A stretch of 64,000 nt of DNA from Lithodes maja (Eukaryota > Arthropoda > Malacostraca > Decapoda > Lithodidae): contig JBAKBP010006584.1 of NCBI GenBank assembly GCA_037953745.1, positions 44,896 through 108,895 of the forward strand, in the 5' to 3' direction. Below, piece by piece: positions 43,820 to 55,397 of the stretch (positions are counted from its first letter, which is position 1; the number at the start of each line of letters is the position of its first letter). The position numbers were made by a program, and so were the translations under genes. Under the pieces are notes generated by a model that was given only the letters and a program-made list of their open reading frames with translations, was not told where the DNA came from and did not search any database.

Positions 43820-45071
43820 TTTGACCTTTGCAATTATTGCAACGTTATGTCTATGTTATTTTCCTAAGTTAGCACATTTCACTTAACATCTGACAGACAT
43901 TGGTACAATGATGAGCGGGAACAAAGTATCGGCAACTGTATGGTGATTATTGTGGCCAACTGTATAGAACCAGAATGAATGAGGGTGCCGGATAAAGGCG
44001 ATACATGGATTAAGTGAGAGAGAAGGATTAGTTTATACCCTTGGTGTGTAAAATGTTATTCTCTCTCTCTCTCTCCAACAGATTGTTTCCTTTACCTCCT
44101 GGTGTGACTCTCCTCTCCTACCCCTCCCAGTTCTCCATTACCCCCTCCCCCTTCCCCTTGTTACCCCCAGCTGCGCTCCCGTGTCTCCCCTCCCTCAGAG
44201 ATCCTTTTGTAACAGAGACCTGCCAACCTCCGCCATATTGGTTCCACTCTTGTCATCAGTCTCTCTTTACACCCAATTTGAAGGGACTGGAGCTTTCGCA
44301 GAGAGGCTCCAGTCCTGACGTTATTCTTGACTTACAGTGTCCTGGCCTAATAATCCAATAGCGTTGATAGCCCCAAAGTCCTGTTTTCACTAACTAACTA
44401 ACTAAATTAGGCGCACAAAATACAGTTTGACCTTTGGCTCTATATTCCAATGGATCAATAATAAAATATAACATACCTATTATTATAAAACCAATGGCAA
44501 TGTTGGTACACGCTACATAGTTTGGTGTTTTAATATAAAGTCTACACGATCAATAATACAATACCACACAGTTGTTTGATGATTACGCCAATAAAACGGC
44601 GCATATCAAGAAAGATGGCCGATCTCTCATACTATAGGATCTCTAACCCCCACCCCCCAGCTCCATATATTGTTTCGCTCTTCTTCTTTTTTGTATTTTT
44701 GTTTGGGGTTATCTTTCTTTCTCTTGTTTCTGCCATTCTTTCTTTTTTCTTTGGTTCTTTATCATTCACTACTTCTCCATTCCTTCTATCTCCATATCTC
44801 CGTTTCTTCCACTGTTATTATATATATTGGATGTGAGAGGGATCCGCCCATTGCAGATAGGCTATCCGTATTTTGTGGTTTAGCCTTGCCTAACCACACT
44901 TAACTTAACGCAGCCTAGCCTAGCCTATGCTTACTCAGTGCTCAGTGTATATATATTATCCTAAGCTAACCTCAGCCTTAACGATCATTATATTTATTAA
45001 TGTATGTTTTACTTATAGGGGGGGGGGGGGGATTTTATTCTAGGGGATTTTGCCGAAGGGGGATTATGTCT

Positions 45072-45075
<4 letters not shown>
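42590..45075. other. Unassigned intergenic stretch
   Basis: No convincing gene or repeat family. A relatively GC-rich segment (43285-43570) stands out from its AT-rich surroundings, but its frames resemble nothing I know. (TA)n lies at 43787-43806 and short (CT)n near 44056. A G-run sits at 45019-45031. Confidence 0.5.

Positions 45076-45139
<64 letters not shown>
45076..45139. repeat. (CT)n microsatellite, 5' flank of B3
   Basis: About 32 CT dinucleotides running directly into CR1-B3. A matching (CT)n lies at its 3' end. Confidence 0.97.
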
Positions 45140-45143
<4 letters not shown>

Positions 45144-47582
45144 ATTTATGAACAAATTGCAGAAATAACTAACATACAAGATACCGTAATTCTTGGCGAT
45201 TTCAACTTACCCGTGACTAAATGGGGCGATATTCTTACTTCACACTCTGGACACGACCTCTATGCTAACTTGCAAGAGAGTTCACTTTTTCAATTTGTAC
45301 AATCTCCGACCCGTGGTAATAATGTGCTTGACCTTGTACTCGCAACAAAAGAAGAATTAATAGAGAATTTGAATGTTGGTGATGAATTCAGTAACAGCGA
45401 CCATCGTACGATAACTTTCACTTTAAAGTTTACTAGTAACAAATCAAATAGCAGCATTGAGAAAGTCCCTAATTTCAAGAAAGCAAATTTTCATAAACTT
45501 AAATCAAAACTTAAAGAAACTGACTGGAGCTTTCTGACTAACAATAACGACATAAATACATCTTGGGAGTGTTTCACAACCACTTACCTTAAGGCAGTGC
45601 AAGACTGCATACCATCGAAAATACAGCGTCCAGGCCAAAATGATAAGCCCAAATGGTGGAATAAAGATATTTCAGACTGTCTGCTTGCTAAAAAATTTGC
45701 TAATGATAGATTAAAATCCTCACAAAATGACGAAGAACGGGTGAAATTTGTAGAGCTACGACGCAAAGCCAAAAAGTTAATTAAGCAAAGTAAAAAGACC
45801 CTGGAGTTACATGTTGCGAATCAAAGTAAAACAAACCCGAAAGAATTCTATAGTTATATCAGAAAGAAAAAAGTAGTTACTTCAACTGTTGGACCGTTAG
45901 TCGATGAAAATGGAGAATACACCAAAGACGAAGTACAAATGAGTAATGCCCTCAATACCTTCTTTGCATCAGTTTTTACAACCGAAGACCTCAGTGATAT
46001 CCCTACACCATCGCCGATTCAGATTGATAATTCAGATGTTCTAAGCAATATCACCGTTACAGAGAGAGAAGTATTGAATTGTTTAGATAAACTCAAGGTA
46101 AATAAAACGCCTGGACCTGATACAATCTCACCTAGAGTTCTAAAGGAAGCTAAGGATGAGCTCTCCAAACCACTGACATTGCTATTCAATGAATCCTTGC
46201 AGTCTGGGACTATGCCTGATCAGTGGAAGCTAGCCAACGTAACACCGATATTCAAAAAAGGCAGCAAATCCCTACCCAGTAACTATCGTCCAATTAGCTT
46301 AACCTCAATTGTATGTAAAATGCTAGAAACGGTCATAAGAGACAGACTCGTAAATCACTTAGAGGCAAATAACTTACTTAAAGATACTCAACACGGCTTT
46401 CGTAAAAAACGTTCCTGTTTAACAAACCTCTTAGACTTCTTCCACGATATCTTCAACCTCTACGATGAGAGTAAAGCTGTAGATATTATATACCTTGATT
46501 TTCAAAAGGCCTTTGACAAAGTTCCCCACAAACGATTACTGCTAAAACTAAAAGCGCATGGAATACAAGACGGTGTGTTGAAATGGATAGAAAATTGGCT
46601 CAGCGACAGAAAGCAAAGAGTAGTCATAAACGGTAAGGCATCTAAATGGACCAATGTAAGTAGTGGGGTACCCCAGGGATCGGTACTAGGACCAATTCTC
46701 TTTCTAATTTACATCAACGACATAGATGAGGGTCTCACCTGTACAGTCTCGAAATTTGCTGACGATACAAAAATTGCAAATAGCGTACTCTCAAAAGAAC
46801 AAGTTGACGATATGCAACACAATCTAGATAAATTGTCATGTTGGGCCCAAATTTGGCAAATAAGTTTCAATGCGGATAAATGTAAAGTACTACATATCGG
46901 ATACCTAAATCAGAAAGCAAACTATTCGATGAATGGCACTCAGCTTAAGAATGTAAACAAAGAAACCGATCTGGGAGTAACAATATCGAGTAACCTAAAA
47001 CCGAGTCAACAATGTTCAGAAGTTGTTAAGAAGGCAAACAAAATAATTGGCTTTATAGGCAGGTCATTTGAGCATAAATCCAAAGATGTTATCCTAACCC
47101 TTTACAATTCCTTAGTCCGCCCTCTTCTGGAATACTGCGTTCAATCCTGGTGCCCTTATTACCAAAAAGATATAAACAAGCTAGAACGAGTTCAACGTAG
47201 AGTTACCAAAATGATACCTAGCCTAAAGAACAAACCATACGAAGAGCGTCTTAGAAAATTAAATCTATTTCCTTTAACCCAGCGCAGATTAAGAGGCGAC
47301 TTAATTCAAGTGTTCAAAATCATCAAAGGCATCGACAATATGAACTGTAGTAAGTACTTCACTATCGACCAATCTAATTACACGCGGGGAAACGGTTGCA
47401 AAATTATTGGAAAATCTTTTAACTCACACGAATCTAAGAATTTCTTCTTCAATCGAGTTGTCAACTTGTGGAATGGGCTTCCCCGAGACGTTATAGACTG
47501 CAGCACCGTTGATTCATTTAAACTCCGCTTAGACAAATATCTCGCATCAAACCCGCGACTGACTGCGTTTGTAAATGAATAA
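45140..47582 (+). CDS. CR1-B3 endonuclease C-terminal half and reverse transcriptase
   Basis: About 813 element codons are open. The endonuclease part has ILGDFNLPVTKWGD, LDLVLATKEEL and NSDHRTITFTL, so its N-terminal catalytic residues are missing. The linker NDKPKWWNKDISDCL leads into the RT: NYRPISLTSI, YLDFQKAFDKVPH (near 46490), SGVPQGSVLGP (near 46660), FADDTK (near 46755) and the CR1 C-terminal domain ending in ASNPRLTAFVNE. The Ser/Leu string before it comes from the CT tract. ORF1 is absent. The copy is too truncated to move alone. Confidence 0.9.
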
Positions 47583-47798
47583 CTTTATTGTATACCCCCC
47601 TCAGTTACTAACCCATCTGTCCCCTACTAACTTCCTAATCCTGCCATGGACATTAGTTCTAGGGCAGTAGTTCCCTTTCCAATGTTCCCTTACCCACTCT
47701 AAACCACTGTTTGGACACTTGATCCTCAGTGTTTTGGAGGACAAGCAGCCTAGAAGGGTCACTAGACCTGTTGTTGCTTGATTTCCTTTGTACTCCTT

Positions 47799-47802
<4 letters not shown>
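45140..47802 (+). mobile_element. CR1-type LINE family B, copy B3
   Basis: It is the longest open family B copy: it starts in the endonuclease (GEIYEQIAEITNIQDTVI-like region) and ends after the shared UTR with 'cctttgtactcctttgtact'. (CT)n tracts bracket it. Confidence 0.92.

Positions 47803-47843
<41 letters not shown>
47803..47843. repeat. (CT)n microsatellite, 3' flank of B3
   Basis: About 20 CT dinucleotides joined directly to the terminal 'tttgta' of B3. Confidence 0.97.
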
Positions 47844-47846
<3 letters not shown>

Positions 47847-47902
47847 ATGTTATGTGTGACCATTGGCTACTCAGATGTACCGGAAGTAGGTCATACATAA
47901 TA

Positions 47903-48094
47903 GACTGGAGAGGTTCGAGTGACATAACCGGTCGTGGCACCAATAATACATAATATAATACATAATAGATACATTATAGATACATTATAGATACATAATA
48001 ATACATAATAATATACATTAGAACTGTGGAGGCTGGAGAGGTTCGAGTGACATAACCGGTCGTGGCACCAATAATACATAATATAATACATAAT
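47903..48094. repeat. Direct duplication with ATA-rich spacer
   Basis: 'ctggagaggttcgagtgaca' to 'acataatataatacataata' occurs twice, about 128 bp apart, separated by 'atagatacatt' repeats. Confidence 0.85.
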
Positions 48095-48333
48095 ACCATG
48101 CCCCCCCCCACCACCACCACAATACGGTACATAAAGGGTTAAGGTACCGGAATATAGTACCCTGCTTCGTCACCCTCCTAAAGTAATCAACACACATAGA
48201 ACAACACCCTCTTATACACCAGACCTATCATTATTACACAACTAATTACTGCATGTCCGGGAAAGTGTAATGGTGTATTTAGCTCGGCTGCAATAGATAG
48301 AATATATTAAAATGGGTGGTTTGAATAAAGGCG

Positions 48334-48623
48334 AAATCATTACCACACCTTGTGCATAACATAAATCATTACCACACCTTGTGCATAACATAAATCATTA
48401 CCACACCTTGTGCATAACATAAATCATTACCACACCTTGTGCATAACATAAATCATTACCACACCTTGTGCATAACATAAATCATTACCACACCTTGTGC
48501 ATAACATAAATCATTACCACACCTTGTGCATAACATAAATCATTACCACACCTTGTGCATAACATAAATCATTACCACACCTTGTGCATAACATAAATCA
48601 TTACCACACCTTGTGCATAACAT
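48334..48623. repeat. Minisatellite, 29-bp unit, 10 copies
   Basis: Unit 'aaatcattaccacaccttgt' plus 'gcataacat'; starts at 48334 and 48595 are nine exact periods apart. Copies look identical. Confidence 0.97.
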
Positions 48624-48889
48624 AAAAGTAGATTTTATTGTTTACAAGTGTTGTTACCCCATGTGAATTTGTATACGGTATATTTGTTTTTATTTTTTGC
48701 TCTCTAATTTCAGTGTTAGTATTTTCAAGCCTTGTTGCTCCAATCAAAATAAGAATACCGAAGAGGTAAAAGATCTCCCAATTAACCCTTTGACTTCTCT
48801 ACCGACCCTTGCTAAACTCATTAAAATGGACAAATAATGGTCTATATAAACATACAAAATGCGTCATAATATACTGGCAGGGTCACGAA

Positions 48890-49165
48890 TATTTTATGGA
48901 TCCCGTCCCTCTCATGTTTAGCCCCATTAGTTTTGAAATTTGAAGGCTACATTAGTTTGCCCGATTTCTTTGTCAATGTTAAGACTTTTCATTCCATTTA
49001 GGTGTCGATGTTTCTTGTCGAGTGACAGTGAGCCTATATTATAGAAGGAACCAAGGTGGCCTGAATATTATCTGAAAAATGTAAACATTTATCCTGAAGG
49101 GAGATTTTTATTTTATTATTATTATGTTTTTTATTAAAGCTCGGTGGAGGTCTAAGAAGAGAGAG
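48890..49165 (+). repeat. RB repeat copy (diverged)
   Basis: 'cccgtccctctcatgttta', 'gccccattagttttgaaat', 'ccatttaggtgtcgatgtt' and 'ctcggtggaggtctaag' keep the RB order. The GGCCG hairpin is eroded. Confidence 0.65.
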
Positions 49166-49628
49166 AAAAAGAAGCTTATTGGTTATATTCAAATAGCGTG
49201 TGTCTGTTCACCTTGTTTGTTAGGAACCACAACAATTATTACTCTGTGCTGTTATAGATGGCTGGTGAGGGTTTCCTTCGTTATTATCTTGTCTATGTTT
49301 GCAGTATATACAGGGTATATATAAACCTTTACTGATGGTTGTTTTGGGGGTGTCCTGTTATGCCTTGCTAATGAACGTAACTGACAGTATTGTGTTTCCA
49401 ATCACGTTTATATGTTTATATTATTGGACTGTTCTGTTGGGGAATGTTTCTTTCTTCTTATCATGGTTATTATTTGATCATTTTAATAAGGAGTGAAACT
49501 ATTTTTAATAATGTTCGTTATTAAGCTGGAGGTGCAAGTGTAGAAAATCGCCATTATCCAAGAGTCTGTCCCACCACCCACAGGCTCTATGGAGACGGAA
49601 CCAACATTATATATATACAGTTTATACA

Positions 49629-49715
<87 letters not shown>
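49629..49715. repeat. (TA)n microsatellite
   Basis: TA dinucleotides with one 'taatta' interruption at about 49684. Confidence 0.96.
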
Positions 49716-49718
<3 letters not shown>

Positions 49719-49982
49719 CGATTCTACTGTACACATACTGTACATGCACACATGCATTCACGCCCAAGCACAATCGAACACGCACTCTCAATAGACAAGA
49801 ACGTCCACACACATGCATACACCGACTCGCACTGGCTTGTACACACACATACACTTGCATCCTTGTCATCTACCAACAACCGCACACACCCACTGCCTTG
49901 TGGTTTAGTCTAGTAAGACAAAGGCTAGGGGAGCACACCCTGAGAGAAAAGCAGACGTTGAGGTCACGTCCTGGCGGTTTCC

Positions 49983-49983
<1 letters not shown>

Positions 49984-50041
<58 letters not shown>
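49984..50041. repeat. (AC)n microsatellite, 5' of SINE V
   Basis: About 29 AC dinucleotides ending at the tRNA-like head of the next SINE. Confidence 0.97.
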
Positions 50042-50043
<2 letters not shown>

Positions 50044-50479
50044 CCCGTAGCCTAGTAGGTAGAGCTCTCGTCTCACACACGAGGGGTCGGGGGTTCAATC
50101 CCCGGCCGGGCGGAGACAAATTGGGCTTGTCTCCTTTCATGTGTTAGCCTCAGTTCACCTAGCTGTAAATAGGTACCTGGAATAAGTGGACGACGTTGTG
50201 ACGTCCCATCTGGGGTTGGCAAAAATGGTACAAGGCGAGATGGGCATCATATGGTTCACCTAAGCTGATGGCTACCTAAGCCTTCGGGCGAGACGGTACC
50301 GTCTATAGTGAGAATGGTACCATACAGATCCACCCTAAGCCTTCGTTTCCGATGTCGCCAATTGGCTAAAAATACAGACTACACACACATCCACAGCCAT
50401 TCCAACGATACATATAACACCTACACATATAGGAGGCGGGAAATAACGAGCATGCTCACTCCCGCAATACAACTAGAGT

Positions 50480-50480
<1 letters not shown>
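50042..50480 (+). mobile_element. tRNA-Val-like SINE
   Basis: The head 'gcccgtagcctagtaggtag' pairs GCCCG with CGGGC; 'ctcgt-ctcacac-acgag' is an anticodon arm with CAC (Val), and 'gggggttcaatccccgg' is a B box. The body has 'cctagctgtaaataggtacc'. The tail 'acaactagagtaagtac' resembles the end of the next LINE ('acaattaggtaaatac'). (AC)n lies on both sides. Confidence 0.82.

Positions 50481-50526
<46 letters not shown>
50481..50526. repeat. (AC)n microsatellite between SINE V and LINE D
   Basis: About 23 AC dinucleotides joining the two retroelements. Confidence 0.96.
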
Positions 50527-50530
<4 letters not shown>

Positions 50531-51842
50531 TTGAGTAGTAAAACTGCTTGAGAAATTGATCAGGAAATTTTGGATTTGTCACCTCGAGGAGAACCATTTA
50601 CCATCGGATTGTCAGTTTGGTTTTAGGTCGAATAGGTCATGTGTGTCAAATTTGCTGAGCTTCTATGATAGAGTGATTGAAATTATGCAAGAACGAGACG
50701 GATGGGCAGATTGTGTATTTTTAGATTTCAAAAAAGCTTTTGATAAAGTACCCCATAAAAGGCTTCAATATAAACTTGAAATGTGTGGAGGAATCACCGG
50801 TGGACTCTTAAAATGGATGAAGGATTTCTTAACAGGGAGGAAAATGAGAACCATCATAAGAGGGAAATATTCATCATGGAGTGATGTGATAACTGGAGTG
50901 CCCCAGGGCTCAGTGTTGGCCCCATTGATGTTTTTATTTTTTATAAATGATCTGCCTCTTGGAATTAGCAGCTATATTAACATGTTCGCCGATGACGCAA
51001 AATTAGTAAGGAAAGTGGTTGATAACAATTGCTGTAAAATGCTCCAGGAGGACATCAATAAGCTGTATCAATGGAGCCGAATGTGGAAAATGGAGTTCAA
51101 CATTGATAAATGCCACGTGATTGAGATGGGAGACGGCCAGGGAAGACCCCATGGGGAGTACAGTATGGGCGATGTAAGGTTGGAAAAGTCAGAGAAGGAA
51201 AAAGACTTAGGAGTTGTAGTGAACAGGTTAGATCCCGGTAACCACATCAATAACTTGGTAAATAAGGCATATTCGTGGTGGGCTAATATTAGGGTAGCGT
51301 TTAAATTCCTAAATGAGGACATGGTGAAGATATTAATAACACAGTTTTTAAGGCCTAGCCTGGAGTATGCAGCGGTTGTATGGAATCCACACATGAAAAA
51401 ACACATAAGTAAGCTCGAGAAAATTCAGCGTGTGATCACAAGATGGGTGCCAGGGTTAAAAAACTTACAATATGAAGACCGGCTGTGTCACCTGGGGATT
51501 CCCTCACTTGAACAGAGAAGGGAGAGGGGAGACATGATAGCTTTATTTAGGTGTGTTCACGGAAAGGAATATATTGATCAAACAAATTTTGTTTGGCCAG
51601 CGGTGGGGAGGACGAGAGGACATGACTATAAACTGTTGAGGAGGAGAGCTAGGAAGGATGTTAGGAAGTTTGGTTTTCCAGATAGAATGGTTGAGAAGTG
51701 GAATAAGTTACCAAAAGACCTAGTGTGTGCACAAAGTATTCAAGCTTTTAAAGTAAATTATGATAAGTTAAAGGCTAACGGGACACTAAGAGAGTAATCT
51801 CAATCCTGTAAAATACAATTAGGTAAATACAATTAGGTAAAT
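50527..51842 (+). mobile_element. CR1-type LINE, family D (5' truncated)
   Basis: It starts in the RT after (AC)n and ends 'acaattaggtaaatac' twice in tandem, then (AC)n again (51843-51854). Confidence 0.88.
50556..51797 (+). CDS. CR1-D reverse transcriptase, truncated but open
   Basis: It covers RT from just before CQFGFRSNRSCVSNLLSF. Motifs: FLDFKKAFDKVPHKRL, ITGVPQGSVLAPLMF, MFADDAK (bases 50983-51003), then WKMEFNIDKCHVIEMG, EKDLGVVV, RPSLEYAAVVWNPH and RRERGDMIALFRCVHG. These are CR1-type signatures, distinct from family B. The N-terminal RT and endonuclease are missing. An unbroken frame suggests a fairly young insertion. Confidence 0.87.
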   Translation: MIRKFWICHLEENHLPSDCQFGFRSNRSCVSNLLSFYDRVIEIMQERDGWADCVFLDFKKAFDKVPHKRLQYKLEMCGGITGGLLKWMKDFLTGRKMRTIIRGKYSSWSDVITGVPQGSVLAPLMFLFFINDLPLGISSYINMFADDAKLVRKVVDNNCCKMLQEDINKLYQWSRMWKMEFNIDKCHVIEMGDGQGRPHGEYSMGDVRLEKSEKEKDLGVVVNRLDPGNHINNLVNKAYSWWANIRVAFKFLNEDMVKILITQFLRPSLEYAAVVWNPHMKKHISKLEKIQRVITRWVPGLKNLQYEDRLCHLGIPSLEQRRERGDMIALFRCVHGKEYIDQTNFVWPAVGRTRGHDYKLLRRRARKDVRKFGFPDRMVEKWNKLPKDLVCAQSIQAFKVNYDKLKANGTLRE

Positions 51843-51854
51843 ACACACACACAC

Positions 51855-53575
51855 ACCTGTGGTTCCTGTGGTGAGTAGTTTCAGGCAGTAGTTGCTGCCC
51901 GTGGCCACGCTGATGCGCCGCCACTAGTATAACCCGTCTGCTCGTCTCTTCACCATCTGGTCTATGGTGCTGTTGCTGGCAGCGCAGAGGTGGTAATGTG
52001 GCAGCTTGGGTTGATCGGGTATTATCCGTAGGAATTTATCTAGTTGGTTCTTGAAACGTTCAAGGTTATGTTCCGTTGAGTCACGCAGGTGTCTGGGCAG
52101 TGCATTGAAAAGGAGTGGCCCTCTTATAGCAAAAGCGTTTTCTTTGAGCGTCTTGATTCTTGTACTTGCTCTGGGGTATATCCTTTCAATATGGCAGAGC
52201 TGACCCCGTCGTTGGTGGATGCTAAACCGTATATTCAAATTATTTACAGATTTTTCGGTCAATATTTTGTAGATGTATAATATAGCGTACCTTTCTCTAT
52301 GCCTTTCTAGTGAGTAAAGGTCGAGTTCACGTAACCTTGCCCAGTAGTCTAAATGTCGGACGTCAGATATTCTATCGGTGAAAGATCGTTGTACTGTTTC
52401 AAGTGACTGCTTCTCTCCTGCACGCCACGGACTCCACAGCTGACAACAATACTCTAGCAATGGTATCACAAGTGACTTGTATAACGTCAGCATAGGAAGC
52501 CTTTCACGTGTCCGGAAAGTGCGAAGGATCCAGCCAGCCTGGCTTTGTGCCTTCTTTACCACATTTTGTATATGTTGGGTAAAGTTTCCGTCACAACTGA
52601 GGGTAATTCCTAGGTCTCTTATATACTCCTTGGTGTCTATATGTGAACCGTCCGGTGCTGCAAACGTGTGTGCATTGTAGTTGATTCCCCCTGAACTGTA
52701 ATGTATATGCTCAAATTTGTTGTCGTTGAAGGACATGTTATTATGCTCTGCCAACGAGTAAAGTGATGCCAGATCAGTTTGTAATTTTTCGGCATCCGAT
52801 ACTGAAGAAACTTCCTTCAGTACCCTGGTGTCATCGGCAAAAGAAGCTACAGACGAGTGTAAGACGTGTCTGTTTATGTCGGATATGTGGATCAGAAATA
52901 GCAGAGGTCCAAGGACCGATCCCTGTGGCACCCCACTGTTGACCACCGACGGCCGAGACACTGCACCGCTAGCCGCTACACACTGCTCCCTGTCAGTAAG
53001 AAACGAGTGCAGCCACATCCCGAGCTTTCCAGTAATGCCCATTTGTCTTATCTTGTGTAACAAAATGCCGTGGTCTACCTTGTCAAAGGCTTTTGCGAAA
53101 TCAAGATAGACCACATCAACATTTTTGTTATATTCCAGCTTTTCTAAAATTGTTTCATAGTGGGCAAGCAGTTGGGAGAGGCATGAACGCCCAGTGCGAA
53201 AACCATGTTGGTCTTGGTTCATTTTGTTGTTTTGTTCGAGATATTGAGCCATGTTCTTAACCATTAATCTTTCCAAGACTTTAATAATGTGGGAGGTTAA
53301 GGCAACTGGTCGATAATTTTTTGCGTCTGTCTTCGACCCTCCCTTATGGATTGGTGTGATGTTGGCACTTTTTAATTTCTTTGGTATTATACCAGATTCT
53401 AATGAAGTTCTATAAAGAAAGAGCAAAGGAACGCTCAGCTCTTTAGCACAACGTTTAAGGAGCACAGCAGGGAAGTGGTCGGGACCAGCCGCCGAGTTAG
53501 TAGCCATCTCTTTAATTGCTCCTTCTATGATGTATCTGCTTAAAGTTATGTCCGTCAGTTTTGATGTGCAGTCAG
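51855..53575 (-). mobile_element. L2/CR1-type LINE, family E (5' truncated)
   Basis: A minus-strand copy. Its 3' end meets (AC)n at 51843-51854 and its 5' end meets (AC)n at 53577-53600, so it too lies between AC tracts, back-to-back with LINE D. Confidence 0.87.
51924..53575 (-). CDS. LINE E reverse transcriptase, truncated but open
   Basis: The element frame starts DCTSKLTDITLSRYIIEGAI; upstream Val/Cys codons are read through the microsatellite. RT motifs: NSAAGPDHFPAVLLK, NYRPVALTSHIIKVLER, HGFRTGRSCLSQLL, YLDFAKAFDKVDHGIL, NSGVPQGSVLGPLLF and FADDTR (bases 52828-52842), then DLGITLSCDGNFTQHI, LEYCCQLWSPW and RERYAILYIYKIL. GVPQGS and FADDTR fit the L2/CR1 group. About 550 codons are open; the endonuclease is absent. 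Confidence 0.87.
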
Positions 53576-53622
53576 CACACACACACACACACACCCACAC
53601 ACCCACCCACCCACCCACCCAC
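53576..53622. repeat. (AC)n/(CCCA)n microsatellite
   Basis: AC dinucleotides followed by CCCAC-type repeats, at the 5' end of LINE E. Confidence 0.95.
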
Positions 53623-53850
53623 ATGGTTCTGTTTGGTAAGTTTGGCTCATCTCTATATACTATTATCTATGTTGGCCGCCATGTGACCAACCTACCTTGA
53701 CAAATATACCATGTCTCGGATGTAAACAATGATACGCAGGATGTTTGGTGACCTTTTTTACGGCCTCATTCCTATTGTCCTTTATCCTGTCAATCCGCCC
53801 ACTCTTCTTACACGTTTACCTCTTGTTATATTCATTTTATCCATTATGTA

Positions 53851-54061
53851 CGGTCGCGCTAATAAGTCATGTTCCAGCTGTCATTACGTTTAGCTTACTC
53901 TGTGCTGTATTAATGTCTGTCAGATGTTGAATAGGGTGGGTAAGTGTAGGAACATGTGTGTATATTTCACTTGATATGAAGAAATTAGGCTTAGATATTG
54001 CTGATACCAATTATTGATCAAAATATAATTGGAGCCGAGACATCACTTATTAGCGCGACTG
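53851..54061. mobile_element. Tc1/mariner-like MITE
   Basis: A 211-bp element between TA dinucleotides (53849-53850 and 54062-54063). Ends CGGTCGCGCTAATAAGT and ACTTATTAGCGCGACTG are inverted repeats of about 17 bp with one mismatch. TA flanks and the end sequence fit Tc1/mariner. No ORF. A partial copy lies at 20611. Confidence 0.85.
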
Positions 54062-54257
54062 TACCGGCATATATGATTTTCCTTTTCTCTTCTCTTTTTA
54101 CTTTTCCTTGGTCATTACGCTTTCCTTTCTCTTATTTTCCATTATGTTATATCCTTATTGTAATGCATGCGTCTTTGTTTTTCAAGTTATCTTTCGCTAT
54201 TGTCAATGTTATTTATTTGTCTGTATTATTATAACATTTATAAAAGGCAACATTTAT

Positions 54258-54430
54258 GAACATAAGAGCATAAGAAAATGGGAGTCCGCAAAAAGCCGAT
54301 CGGCCCACACAAGGCAGATCCCTGTCACACTCAACACCAATTACAAGGCCCAATTATAGGCCCAACTCACTATTACCTTGAGCACTGACCCCACCAAAAC
54401 GGTCAGGGATTAACCTAACAAATACCAGAT
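54258..54430 (+). mobile_element. Interspersed repeat of decapod type
   Basis: 'gaacataagagcataaga', 'atcggcccacacaaggcaga' and 'gggattaacctaacaaata' match a repeat I recall from decapod genomes and transcripts, probably a 5' region of a retroelement. Recognition is from memory. Confidence 0.45.
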
Positions 54431-55355
54431 TATAAATAGTGTTGTTTATTTATGATCAACTCTTGAAAGTAGAGAATTTCAAACATATATAGAATAATAT
54501 GGAATAATCACACGAATGTTATGGGTTAGGTGTCTAAGGGACCTGCCACATGTGATAGATCGGCCTTTTGTAGATATCCTTATTCTTATCTCTCTCTCTC
54601 TCTTACTAGAGTTTTCTCCTGTCTAGTCTTTTTCCTGTGTTTTCCCCTCTAACCTCCCCCCCCCCCCCCCTCCTCCTCCTCACTGGTCTGCTTCTTTCTC
54701 ATGGCATTATCTCTCTCTCTCTCTCTCTCCCCCCCCCCCCCCCGTCTCTTATAAGCTACCTCCTCTATATTTATTGCTCCGTATCCCTCCTTCACTCTCT
54801 CCTCCTTCTTGTCCAAATTTCCTCTTCTTCCTCGCCTCTTACCATTCCTAATTAACATTGTCCTCTTCCTGTTTCTTGACTCTCCTTCGTTTTCTTCTTA
54901 CTCTTAATTATCTTTCTTCATCATCATTATCATCATCGTTTGTCTTCTATTTTATCATCACCAACATCAACATCATCATCATCATAAGTTGTCTTAAAAT
55001 GTTCTGCTCCTCTTCTTATTCCTCCTACTCATCTTCTTCCCTCTCTCCTCCTCCTCTTCTTCTTCTTCCTTCTTCTTCTTCCCCCTCCTACTCTTCACTA
55101 CTCCAACATAATTTCCAACTCCACTTCCTCTTCCTCCTCCCTCTCCCCTCGCCTCCTTCCACTTTTTATTTATATATATTTGTTTCGACATTTTTTACGC
55201 TTTTCCGATTTCATTTTATTTTTACGTCGCGTGACCCCAACCGAAATTTTCCTCTGATATATATATGCAAAAAATCTTGGACTGGTACTGTTTTTTGGCG
55301 AATGGATATTTAAGTTTAGTTGAGTTGGGTTTTTCTTTTCTTATTTTGTACAGTA
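54431..55355. other. Pyrimidine-rich non-coding stretch
   Basis: C-runs at 54657-54670 and 54729-54742, (CT)n, (TTC)/(TCC) and (ATC) triplets. Frames here are low complexity. No gene. Confidence 0.6.
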
Positions 55356-55362
55356 TGCATAA

Positions 55363-55365
<3 letters not shown>

Positions 55366-55397
<32 letters not shown>

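Noticed and set aside
43160..43824. Overlapping open frames in a GC-richer segment, as a host gene
   Set aside because: No recognisable domain, splice structure or clear strand preference. Left as unassigned.
44041..44361. Proline/leucine-rich 106-codon frame
   Set aside because: Low complexity, beginning in a (CT)n tract; nothing supports coding.
49124..49496. Hydrophobic frames suggesting a small membrane protein
   Set aside because: Short, AT-driven, overlapping an RB repeat, with no homology I recognise.
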